From contig QGGY01000001.1 of NCBI GenBank assembly GCA_003148945.1, forward strand, positions 744,001 to 808,000: DNA of 64,000 nt, given 5' to 3'. Each line of letters opens with the position of its first letter. The stretch's first letter is position 1. The notes under the pieces were generated by a model. That model ran no database searches, was not told the origin of the DNA, and saw nothing but the letters and a program-made list of their open reading frames with translations. The DNA is from Murimonas intestini (lineage in GTDB: Bacteria; Bacillota; Clostridia; Lachnospirales; Lachnospiraceae). Made by a program: the position numbers and the translations under genes. Of this stretch, positions 8,752-16,304 are shown one piece after another.

Positions 8752-9645
8752 ATGAAGAATTCAAATAAAGGACAGATTAAAGAGAGTTCAAAGGTTGCCA
8801 AGGTCGTCATTTATGTGATACTGATCTTCCTGGCGATCACGATTATTGTTCCTGTGTTCTGGGTGTTTATGGCCTCTATTAAAGAGAACCAGGAATTTTA
8901 CAGAAGCCCGTGGGCGCTTCCGGCAGGCGTACACCTCCAGAACTTTGCGGATGCATGGGAAAAGGCCAGCATGGGCTCTTACATGCTCAATTCCGTGATC
9001 GTAACGGTGATCGCAATCGCCCTGCTTATTGTAATTGCCCTTCCGGCTGCCTATGTTCTTGCCAGATTCAAATTCAAGAGCAGCAAATTCTGGAATGTGC
9101 TTTTTATGGCAGGACTGTTTATCAACGTAAACTATATCGTAGTTCCGATCTTCCTTATGCTGAATAATGCAGATATATTTATGAGGAAGGTTTTTGGAGG
9201 GCCGTTTTTCCTGAATAACCTGTTTATTCTGGCAGTCGTATATGCGTCAACGGCGCTTCCGTTTACCATCTACCTTCTGTCAGGATATTTCAAATCTCTG
9301 GCTAAGGATTATGAAGAAGCCGCATATGTGGACGGCGCGGGATATTTCAGAACTATGGTACAGGTTATCATGCCTATGGCTAAGCCGAGTATCGTGACAA
9401 TTATCTTATTCAACTTCCTGTCATTCTGGAATGAATATATCATTTCCATGACACTGCTGGTAAAACCGGAACTCAAGACACTTCCGGTAGGCCTTATGAA
9501 CCTTATGGCAGCACAGAGAGCGGCAGTACAGTATGGCCAGATGTATGCAGGCCTTGTAATTGTAATGCTGCCTACATTGTTACTCTATATCTGTGTGCAG
9601 AAGAAGCTGACCCAGGGCATGACCCTCGGCGGGCTGAAAGGTTAA
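8752..9645 (+). CDS. Sugar ABC transporter permease, MalG/UgpE type
   Basis: 297 residues with six predicted membrane helices and the EAA loop (EEAAYVDGAGYFRTMVQVIM). The second in-frame ATG (8752) is preferred because the GGGGGG site at about 8740-8745 sits at a workable distance from it but touches the ATG at 8746. It pairs with the upstream permease; the gap is 11 bases. The conserved WNEYI segment after the loop is typical of the MalG side. Confidence 0.92.
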   Translation: MKNSNKGQIKESSKVAKVVIYVILIFLAITIIVPVFWVFMASIKENQEFYRSPWALPAGVHLQNFADAWEKASMGSYMLNSVIVTVIAIALLIVIALPAAYVLARFKFKSSKFWNVLFMAGLFINVNYIVVPIFLMLNNADIFMRKVFGGPFFLNNLFILAVVYASTALPFTIYLLSGYFKSLAKDYEEAAYVDGAGYFRTMVQVIMPMAKPSIVTIILFNFLSFWNEYIISMTLLVKPELKTLPVGLMNLMAAQRAAVQYGQMYAGLVIVMLPTLLLYICVQKKLTQGMTLGGLKG

Positions 9646-9657
9646 GGAGGAGAGACT

Positions 9658-9837
9658 ATGAGCGAATCCGCAAAGAAAATTATAACAGCCATTGTTATAC
9701 TTATTATCTTTATCGTATGCCTTGCCCTTGTTATTGTAGGACAGAGGAACATAGGCCTGAGCGGCCTGCTGACAATGCTGGCCGGGCTGGCAGGACTTGT
9801 ATTCCTGCTCTGGCTGTACAACCGACAATACAAATAG
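9658..9837 (+). CDS. Small two-helix membrane protein, 59 residues
   Basis: Too short to be picked up by a 60-residue cut-off, but well supported. AAGGAGGAG lies 6-7 bases before the ATG, and it sits in the operon with a 12-base gap to the permease and 54 bases to the phosphorylase. The sequence begins MSESAKKIIT, then a hydrophobic helix (about 8-27), a QRNIG turn and a second helix (about 33-54), ending in NRQYK. No catalytic motif is visible. It may be an accessory subunit of the disaccharide importer or a membrane partner of the phosphorylase; both are guesses from position. Confidence 0.78.
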   Translation: MSESAKKIITAIVILIIFIVCLALVIVGQRNIGLSGLLTMLAGLAGLVFLLWLYNRQYK

Positions 9838-9891
9838 AGGGGCAGCTGTTCAGTACCACTACAGTTATTCTTATAATCAGGAGGATTTTTT

Positions 9892-12048
9892 ATGAACCAT
9901 CTTAAAGGACGTGTAACCATCCCTACAGATATAGATGTCATCCCGCAGACCCTGGAGATCCTGGATCTCTGGGGGGCCGATGCTATCCGTGACTGCGATG
10001 GCACAGATTTTCCGGCAGAGCTGCGCAGCGCTGATGCCAAAATATATTCTACTTATTACACAACAAGAAAAGATAATGCGTGGGCACTTGCAAATCCGGA
10101 TGAAATCCAGCAGATGTATCTCATGACTCCCTTCTACACAGCAGATTCTGACTCCCTGTCAATCCATCTGATGAAGGGGCTGTATCCGGACATGCTGACG
10201 CCAAACTGCCGGGATGATATCAGACGCTGGTGGGAGGTTATGGACCGCACTTCGGGCGACCCTGTCCCTGCTGAGAAATGGAGCTATGAGGAAGCCACAG
10301 GAGATGTGACTATCCAGACTGTTCCCTTCCATGAGTATACAGTAAGCTTCCTTGCCTATATCATGTGGGATCCTGTACATATGTATAATGCCGTGACAAA
10401 TGACTGGAAAGACGTGGAGCATCAGATCACTTTTGATGTGCGCCAGCCCAAAACCCATGATTTTACCATGAAGCGTCTCCGCAGATTTATCGAGGATCAT
10501 CCATATGTGAATGTGCTCCGTTTTACCACCTTTTTCCATCAGTTCACACTTGTGTTTGATGAACTTGCACGGGAGAAGTATGTTGACTGGTATGGTTATT
10601 CAGCCTCTGTCAGTCCATACATACTGGAGCAGTTTGAAAAAGAGGCCGGATATAAGTTCAGGCCCGAATATATTATTGACCAGGGCTATTATAACAACCA
10701 ATACAGGATACCTTCAAAAGAATACCAGGATTTTCAGGCTTTCCAGAGAAGGGAAGTAGCTAAGATCGCCAAAGAAATGGTGGATATCACACATGAGTGC
10801 GGCAGAGAGGCCATGATGTTTCTGGGAGACCACTGGATTGGAACAGAACCGTTTATGGAGGAATTTGCATCTATAGGCCTGGATTCTGTTGTGGGCAGTG
10901 TGGGGAATGGTTCAACCCTTCGTCTGATCAGCGATATAAAGGGAGTAAGATATACAGAAGGGCGACTGCTTCCTTACTTTTTCCCTGATACCTTTTATGA
11001 AGGCGGAGATCCGGTAAAAGAAGCAAAGTATAACTGGGTTACGGCAAGAAGGGCTATTCTGAGAAAGCCGGTTGACCGCATCGGCTACGGCGGATATCTG
11101 AAGCTGGCTCTGCAGTTCCCGGATTTCGTGGATTATGTAAAATCTGTCTGCGAGGAGTTCCGCACATTATATGAAAATATTAAGGGCTGCGTACCCTATT
11201 GTGTTAAGAAAGTCGCCGTATTAAACTGCTGGGGCAAAATGAGAGCCTGGGGAGCCCATATGGTACATCATGCACTTTACCAGAAGCAGAATTATTCCTA
11301 TGCCGGAATAATCGAAGCCCTGTCAGGCGCTCCCTTTGATGTGTCATTCATAAGTTTCCAGGATATATGTGAGGATCCGGGAATCTTAAATGATATTGAT
11401 GTCCTTATAAATGTGGGTGACGCCGATACTGCTCATACAGGCGGAGAGTGGTGGTGCAATCCAAAAGTTGTGTCTGCCATAAGGGAATTCGTCTACAACG
11501 GCGGCGGGATCATTGGCGTTGGGGAACCGACAGCACATCAGGCGAACGGCCATTTCTTCCAGCTTTCAGGTATCCTGGGAGTGGAAGAGGAGAGAGGCTT
11601 TACCCTTGGATATGACAAATATAACTGGGAAAACCACAGCCACTTTATAACAGAGGACGCCGGTGAAACAATTGATTTTGGAGAGGGAAAGAAAAACATC
11701 TACGCCCTGGAGGGAACCACCATTCTTGTACAGAATGAGAAGGAAGTCCAGCTGGCTGTCAATGAATACGGAAAAGGACGCTCTGTCTACATCAGCGGTC
11801 TTCCCTACAGCTTTGAGAACAGCCGCCTGCTTTACCGTTCCATCCTCTGGAGCACCCATGATGAAGAAAACCTTCACAGCTGGTTCTCAAGCAATTATAA
11901 TGCAGAGGTACATGCCTATATTGAAAGCGGAAAGTACTGTGTGGTAAATAACACATATGAACCGCTTGACACGGTCATCTACCGTGGAGATTCCAGCAGC
12001 TTTGAACTTCACCTGGATGCAAATGAGATTAAATGGTATGAAATTTAG
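9892..12048 (+). CDS. gnpA: 1,3-beta-galactosyl-N-acetylhexosamine phosphorylase (GH112)
   Basis: 718-residue cytosolic enzyme of family 112. It splits galacto-N-biose or lacto-N-biose with phosphate to galactose 1-phosphate and GalNAc or GlcNAc. Asp313 in LGDHWIGTEP aligns by position with the catalytic Asp313 reported for the Bifidobacterium longum enzyme. The N-terminal barrel (about 1-430), a Rossmann-like middle domain (about 440-650) and a beta C-terminal domain follow the family order. Some clostridial members prefer galactosyl-rhamnose, so specificity is not certain. No NahK, GalT or GalE gene is nearby, so later steps must be encoded elsewhere. Confidence 0.92.
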   Translation: MNHLKGRVTIPTDIDVIPQTLEILDLWGADAIRDCDGTDFPAELRSADAKIYSTYYTTRKDNAWALANPDEIQQMYLMTPFYTADSDSLSIHLMKGLYPDMLTPNCRDDIRRWWEVMDRTSGDPVPAEKWSYEEATGDVTIQTVPFHEYTVSFLAYIMWDPVHMYNAVTNDWKDVEHQITFDVRQPKTHDFTMKRLRRFIEDHPYVNVLRFTTFFHQFTLVFDELAREKYVDWYGYSASVSPYILEQFEKEAGYKFRPEYIIDQGYYNNQYRIPSKEYQDFQAFQRREVAKIAKEMVDITHECGREAMMFLGDHWIGTEPFMEEFASIGLDSVVGSVGNGSTLRLISDIKGVRYTEGRLLPYFFPDTFYEGGDPVKEAKYNWVTARRAILRKPVDRIGYGGYLKLALQFPDFVDYVKSVCEEFRTLYENIKGCVPYCVKKVAVLNCWGKMRAWGAHMVHHALYQKQNYSYAGIIEALSGAPFDVSFISFQDICEDPGILNDIDVLINVGDADTAHTGGEWWCNPKVVSAIREFVYNGGGIIGVGEPTAHQANGHFFQLSGILGVEEERGFTLGYDKYNWENHSHFITEDAGETIDFGEGKKNIYALEGTTILVQNEKEVQLAVNEYGKGRSVYISGLPYSFENSRLLYRSILWSTHDEENLHSWFSSNYNAEVHAYIESGKYCVVNNTYEPLDTVIYRGDSSSFELHLDANEIKWYEI

Positions 12049-12057
12049 TAATTAATT

Positions 12058-12100
12058 AAAAAGAGGCACGCCATAATAAATACGGCGTACCTCTTTTTTT
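12058..12100. terminator. Bidirectional terminator between gnpA and lexA
   Basis: Arms AAAAAGAGGCACGCC and GGCGTACCTCTTTTT with one mismatch. The T tract on the plus strand ends gnpA and the A-rich left flank gives a T tract for lexA on the minus strand. Confidence 0.85.
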
Positions 12101-12722
12101 ACTGAAGGAAACGGAAGATACCAATTACCTTTCCTAAGATTGTCAGCTGGTCTTTTTCTACAATAATAGGTTCCATAGTGTCATTTTCCGGCTGCAGGCG
12201 GTAATACCCGTCTTCTTTGTAATATGTCTTCACTGTGGCAGAGTCTTCAATAAGGGCGACAACAATGTCTCCGTTATTCGCTGTTGACTGTTCCTGAACG
12301 AGAATCTGATCACCGTCATAGATTCCCACATTGATCATACTTTCTCCCTTTACAACCAGCATAAAAGTCTGGGCATTCGGCATATATTCCGCCGGAATGG
12401 GGAAGTAGCTCTCTACATTTTCCACTGCAAGGATAGGCTGGCCTGCAGCTACCTTGCCTACAACAGGCACATTTACAAGTTCACGCCGTGTAAGATTAAA
12501 ATTGTCATCCAGGATCTCGATAGCTCTGGGCTTTGTAGGGTCTCTCTTGATGTATCCGTTTTTCTCCAGAGTCTCCAGATGAGAGTGGACAGAAGAGGTG
12601 GATTTTAAATGGACAGCTTCACAGATTTCACGAACAGCAGGCGGAAATCCTCTGTTGATAATTTCATTTTTTATGTATTCTAATATTTCAGCTTGTTTTT
12701 TAGAAATTTTCCCATATGCCAT
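12099..12722 (-). CDS. lexA: LexA repressor
   Basis: 207 residues. The winged-helix DNA-binding domain is at about 1-70. The self-cleavage bond is Ala93-Gly94 in KVAAGQP, with the Ser128 (KGESM) and Lys165 (SATVKTY) dyad. RecA filaments trigger autocleavage and release of SOS genes. The start at 12722 gives MAYGKISKKQ and has GGAGGAAT ahead; the frame extends further upstream without support. The gene is divergent from the yneA-like gene and shares LexA boxes with it. Confidence 0.96.
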   Translation of the reverse strand: MAYGKISKKQAEILEYIKNEIINRGFPPAVREICEAVHLKSTSSVHSHLETLEKNGYIKRDPTKPRAIEILDDNFNLTRRELVNVPVVGKVAAGQPILAVENVESYFPIPAEYMPNAQTFMLVVKGESMINVGIYDGDQILVQEQSTANNGDIVVALIEDSATVKTYYKEDGYYRLQPENDTMEPIIVEKDQLTILGKVIGIFRFLQ

Positions 12723-12755
12723 GTCTGATTCCTCCGTATGTATATCGTTTTTAAT

Positions 12756-12784
12756 ATCATAACACATTTTCCAGAAAATCGCAA
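12756..12784 (-). promoter_or_regulatory. lexA promoter
   Basis: On the minus strand, TTGCGA (12784-12779), a 17-base spacer, then TATGAT (12761-12756). The upstream edge touches a LexA-box-like sequence, so autorepression is expected. Confidence 0.65.
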
Positions 12785-12795
12785 ACAGATATTCG
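12782..12795. promoter_or_regulatory. Probable LexA box 1
   Basis: CAAACAGATATTCG resembles the Gram-positive SOS box (CGAAC-N4-GTTYG type) on the minus strand with two or three departures. It overlaps the lexA -35. Confidence 0.55.
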
Positions 12796-12826
12796 GAAAT
12801 TATGTTCGCAAATTTATAATATCCCA

Positions 12827-12855
12827 TTGACAAACGTCTGTTTGGATATTATAAT
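12827..12855 (+). promoter_or_regulatory. Consensus promoter of the yneA-like gene
   Basis: TTGACA (12827-12832), 17 bases, TATAAT (12850-12855): a perfect vegetative promoter. Its spacer contains LexA box 2, so expression should be high only when LexA is removed. Confidence 0.85.
12831..12844. promoter_or_regulatory. LexA box 2
   Basis: CAAACGTCTGTTTG, near-perfect dyad CAAAC-N4-GTTTG lying between the -35 and -10 of the rightward promoter. Confidence 0.8.
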
Positions 12856-12860
12856 AATAG

Positions 12861-12874
12861 CAAACAGACGTTCC
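12861..12874. promoter_or_regulatory. LexA box 3
   Basis: CAAACAGACGTTCC, a second SOS-box-like dyad just downstream of the rightward -10, about 17 bases after box 2. Partial matches continue around 12,887-12,900. Confidence 0.7.
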
Positions 12875-12964
12875 AAATAAGTGTTCGCATCAAATGTTCG
12901 AAAAATGTCGAAATAATAACTATTTATATCAAAAAACATTCGGAGAACCAGGGAGGTTATCAAA

Positions 12965-13351
12965 ATGAACGAAAGAGAAAAAGCAGGAAGAAATAATAAG
13001 TCAGCATATAGCCGCCGCAGGAAGGCAGCCATCAGAAGACGCCAGGTAATGCGCTGTAAATGTATCATAGGACTCTGCACCTTACTTATTTCCATAGGGG
13101 CCGCAGCATCAGTATTTGGAAACCTGAAAGTAAATGCAGATGATACAAAGCAGCTTTATAAATACTATACCGATGTACGGGTAGAGCGCGGTGACACCCT
13201 CTATGACATCGCAGCAGCCAACATGTCAGAGGGATATGATTCCATACAGGACTATTTAAAAGAAGTCAGAGTCATTAATTCCGTATATACAGACGATATT
13301 TATTATGGACAGACTTTAGTAGTTCCATATTATTCGGAGGAACTGAAGTAG
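12965..13351 (+). CDS. yneA: YneA-like SOS division inhibitor with LysM domain
   Basis: 128 residues: a very basic cytoplasmic N terminus (many Arg/Lys to about 30), one membrane helix (about 34-54), then a LysM domain (about 70-120, with VERGDTLYDIAA and YYGQTLVVP). Bacillus YneA has the same order, helix then LysM, and holds back cell division during DNA damage. Position divergent from lexA, a consensus promoter and LexA boxes support the same job here. RBS GGGAGG lies ahead of the ATG. Confidence 0.86.
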   Translation: MNEREKAGRNNKSAYSRRRKAAIRRRQVMRCKCIIGLCTLLISIGAAASVFGNLKVNADDTKQLYKYYTDVRVERGDTLYDIAAANMSEGYDSIQDYLKEVRVINSVYTDDIYYGQTLVVPYYSEELK

Positions 13352-13383
13352 AGTCCTTAATAAATATACTAAAACTCCCCAAA

Positions 13384-13423
13384 ATGGGCTCAGCCGGGTG
13401 AATTTACCAAGAGCAGAGCCCAT
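13384..13423 (+). terminator. Terminator-like hairpin after the yneA-like gene
   Basis: Arms ATGGGCTC and GAGCCCAT separated by 24 bases, followed by a short T-rich stretch. It starts 33 bases after the stop. Confidence 0.5.
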
Positions 13424-13483
13424 CTCTTTATGCTATAGATGTATACTACAAACTCAAGTTTTTCTTATAGATCTCTATGCGAT

Positions 13484-13527
13484 GATAAAAACCCCTCTTG
13501 TATATATACCATTCAGGGGTTTTTATC
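13484..13527. terminator. Bidirectional terminator
   Basis: Perfect arms GATAAAAACCCCT and AGGGGTTTTTATC. It ends the minus-strand DUF1700/DUF4097 gene, whose stop is 10 bases away, and backs up termination from yneA. Confidence 0.85.
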
Positions 13528-13536
13528 TCAAAATGT

Positions 13537-14526
13537 CTATCTTACAAATTCCACCTGTATACGCCCGTTGCTGGTTCTGGCCACCAGATTTTTCTTCTGT
13601 TCCGGATAAGAATAATTCGGCAGATTACAGGATGCGTTTGATGTATGGCTCTGTATAGCGTAATCACGCATATCGCCATGTATCGTTCCTGTTATGGCTG
13701 CATTTGAAGTCTTCAGGACAATCTTGTCACACTCAATATTATGCACGCCTATAGCTCCATTTTTAGTTGTGAGCATCAATGCATTTGACATTGCACAGCT
13801 GTCTGCGGCTATATGTGCATTACTTGTTTCTGCCTCCATCTCATCTCCATGGATATTATCCAGGTTCAGTGAACCATTGCTTGTTTTCATAAATACAGAC
13901 TTACAAATGAAGTTTATGGCAGTTATTTTGGCATTGCTGGTTAGGAATTTTGCATTTGACAAGTTCTTTAATCCTTTAACATTAATACTTCCATTTGTAG
14001 TTTTTACAGACAGGTTGCCTTCAAAATCCTCCGGTACTTCCACGACGATCCTTCTGGGGCCCTGAAACAAGCTGAAGAAATTGAAAGAAAAGCTGCGCAT
14101 TCTATGGATAAATGTAAATTCTCCGTCAATTGTATTTGAAGACACAGTATCAACTCCATCCCTCGGTTTGAAATCAACTTTTACAGAACCTTCACGTACC
14201 GGGATTACGTCAACAGGTATGTTGCTGGCGTCTATTATGATTGTATGGATCTTAGTGTTTTCAGAGCGGTACTCCTCTTTGCCGGAAAATCTGCTCTTAG
14301 ACGGAAGCGCGCTTAACATCTCACCATATTCGGCATATTCTTTTCTGATTCTTGCCGCCACCTGGTCTGCAGGACCAAATTCATTGATGATCTCATCTTC
14401 TGTCTTTCCCAGTTCCATGCCGTCCATTATTAATTCATTGTAGTACTCCCTCAATTGGTTTTTGTCTTCTTCATTTAACTCTATAAGCTGGCTCATCAGT
14501 AATTGTAAAAATTCTTCCTGCTTCAT
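13537..14526 (-). CDS. DUF1700 (HAAS) plus DUF4097 protein
   Basis: 329 residues. The first 75 or so form a helical DUF1700/HAAS domain (MKQEEFLQLL start, ELGKTEDEIINEFGP), usually paired with PadR regulators. The rest is a DUF4097 beta-helix with repeated KTSNG/TSNAxI units, for example at about 165, 215, 265 and 320. No membrane segment is evident. The second ATG (14526) is used because AGGAGG lies 8 bases ahead of it and only 2 ahead of the first. It follows the PadR gene in one transcript; the family probably takes part in signalling, exact role unknown. Confidence 0.8.
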   Translation of the reverse strand: MKQEEFLQLLMSQLIELNEEDKNQLREYYNELIMDGMELGKTEDEIINEFGPADQVAARIRKEYAEYGEMLSALPSKSRFSGKEEYRSENTKIHTIIIDASNIPVDVIPVREGSVKVDFKPRDGVDTVSSNTIDGEFTFIHRMRSFSFNFFSLFQGPRRIVVEVPEDFEGNLSVKTTNGSINVKGLKNLSNAKFLTSNAKITAINFICKSVFMKTSNGSLNLDNIHGDEMEAETSNAHIAADSCAMSNALMLTTKNGAIGVHNIECDKIVLKTSNAAITGTIHGDMRDYAIQSHTSNASCNLPNYSYPEQKKNLVARTSNGRIQVEFVR

Positions 14527-14585
14527 AATCATATCCTCCTGATCCTTCTATCTGTTTTATTTTCATTTGTAACTGAATAGTTACT

Positions 14586-14912
14586 TTATTCTACTGTATC
14601 TGTTTTTGCATTCTCATGTACAAATTGATAGATACTCTTCATCTCTTCCCACTCATCCAGAAATTCATTTATCCGCTGCAGTCCGGTATCTGTGATCTGA
14701 TAATATTTTCGTACCCGCCCATTATAATCTTTTTTATACGTAGTCAGACATCCTGCGTTCTCCAGCCTCTTCAGCAAGGGATATAAAGTCGACTCGGATA
14801 TCTCTATGCATTTTGAAACTTCTCCTATAATCATGTAACCATAAGACGGGCCTCTCTGCAGGACAGATAATACACAAACATCTAAGACACCCTTCTTTCT
14901 CTGTGTATCCAT
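14586..14912 (-). CDS. PadR-family transcriptional regulator
   Basis: 108 residues: winged helix-turn-helix of the PadR type with GPSYGYMIIGEV (about 21-32), the STLYPLLKRLENAG recognition region and YYQIT-x-TG in the wing, then a short C-terminal dimer helix. It probably represses its own operon with the DUF1700/DUF4097 gene. A perfect dyad in the upstream region is a candidate operator. Confidence 0.92.
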   Translation of the reverse strand: MDTQRKKGVLDVCVLSVLQRGPSYGYMIIGEVSKCIEISESTLYPLLKRLENAGCLTTYKKDYNGRVRKYYQITDTGLQRINEFLDEWEEMKSIYQFVHENAKTDTVE

Positions 14913-14952
14913 CAGCTACCTCCTCTCTTAACTGTCTATTACCATGCATTGA

Positions 14953-14973
14953 ATACTATCTAATATATAGTAT
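14953..14973. promoter_or_regulatory. Candidate PadR operator
   Basis: ATACTAT, 7 bases, ATAGTAT: perfect dyad 41 bases upstream of the padR-like start, with a further ATACTAT copy at about 14,995-15,001. Confidence 0.5.
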
Positions 14974-15065
14974 GTTATACGTAGTATAATCCTGATACTA
15001 TGTATTGTCAAGTATTAATTTCAAAAAAGTATAAAAATATATTTTGTTATGGTTTTTCGTATAGA

Positions 15066-15094
15066 TTGACAGCGGCACTGGAAAATGTTACTCT
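15066..15094 (+). promoter_or_regulatory. Possible promoter of the recombinase gene
   Basis: TTGACA at 15066-15071, 17 bases, then TACTCT, a weak -10. It lies 50 bases before the chosen start. Confidence 0.35.
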
Positions 15095-15143
15095 ATATTC
15101 AGTATTGGATTATATATGTATAAAAATGAAATGGGGAAAAACA

Positions 15144-16205
15144 ATGAATAAACGAACAACATACCACGAGCAGTCAGATGTCACTCTCACCTTAAAACTG
15201 CGTGAGATCCTGAAGACACTGCCGCCCTTTTCGAAGGATTTTTTCAGGGCTATTGAACCTACTACTACTGCCAAGACCCGGCTCTCATATGCTTACGATC
15301 TGAGAGTATTTTTTCAGTTTCTCCTGGATGAAAATCCATCTCTGAACAACTGTACCATGAAAGATATAAATACAGGTACGCTTGACAAGCTGGGGGCTCT
15401 TGATATTGAGGAATACATGGAGTATCTGAAGGTGTACAGATCACCTGAAGATAAGCAGAATACAAACGGAGAACGGGGTATAAAACGGAAAGTATCCGCT
15501 CTGCGCAGCTTTTACGCTTATTATTATAAACGTGAAATGGTCGGGCATAATCCAACGGTCCTTATTGATATGCCTAAGATCCATGAAAAAAATATTATAA
15601 GGCTTGATGCGGACGAGGTGGCATCTCTCCTGGACTATATTGAGCACTGTGGGGAAAGCCTTACCGGGCAGCAGAAAGCCTACTACGAAAAGACTAAAGA
15701 GAGGGATCTTGCCATCGTTACTCTTTTACTCGGCACAGGGATACGTGTCTCAGAGTGCGTGGGATTGGACGTGGAGGATGTGGATTTTAAAAATAACGGG
15801 GTTAAAGTCACACGAAAAGGCGGAAATGAGATGGTTGTTTATTTTGGAGAAGAGGTTGAAAAAGCTCTGAAAAATTATCTGCCCGTCCGTGAAGGGATTA
15901 CCCCCATAGCCGGACATGAACATGCACTCTTCTATTCTACGCAGAAAAAGCGGATCGGTGTCCAGGCTGTTGAGAATCTTGTACGCAAATATTCACGCCA
16001 GATTACCACCACTAAAAAGATCACTCCCCATAAGCTCCGCAGTACATATGGAACCTCACTTTATCAGGAAACAGGTGATATCTATCTGGTGGCAGATGTA
16101 CTTGGACATAAGGATGTAAACACCACGCGAAAGCACTATGCGGCCATGGACGATGAACGCAGGAGGAGGGCAGCCACGGCAGTGAGGCTTAGGGAGGACA
16201 ATTGA
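15144..16205 (+). CDS. Tyrosine site-specific recombinase (Xer-like)
   Basis: 353 residues: an N-terminal SAM-like core-binding domain (about 15-140) and a C-terminal catalytic domain with all expected residues, namely Arg in GTGIRVSE, Lys in VTRKGG, HKLR in the TPHKLRSTYG block, LGHKDVNTT and the Tyr nucleophile in RKHYAAMD. The start at 15144 gives MNKRTTYHEQ; the frame is open to 15000 but without RBS or conserved sequence. It stands alone, without excisionase or phage genes, so a chromosomal Xer-type resolvase is more likely than a phage integrase. Confidence 0.85.
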   Translation: MNKRTTYHEQSDVTLTLKLREILKTLPPFSKDFFRAIEPTTTAKTRLSYAYDLRVFFQFLLDENPSLNNCTMKDINTGTLDKLGALDIEEYMEYLKVYRSPEDKQNTNGERGIKRKVSALRSFYAYYYKREMVGHNPTVLIDMPKIHEKNIIRLDADEVASLLDYIEHCGESLTGQQKAYYEKTKERDLAIVTLLLGTGIRVSECVGLDVEDVDFKNNGVKVTRKGGNEMVVYFGEEVEKALKNYLPVREGITPIAGHEHALFYSTQKKRIGVQAVENLVRKYSRQITTTKKITPHKLRSTYGTSLYQETGDIYLVADVLGHKDVNTTRKHYAAMDDERRRRAATAVRLREDN

Positions 16206-16304
16206 TTGTGCAACTCCCCGCCTCGGCAGGTGGAGGGATAAATCGCCAAATACAAGTCCGATCTTGTTGAGAAATATTCTTATTTTATAAATATAAGTAT
16301 TTTT

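Noticed and set aside
12099-16205. LexA-like repressor plus integrase considered as a prophage control region
   Set aside because: The repressor has the full chromosomal LexA architecture with yneA beside it, and no phage structural or replication genes occur.
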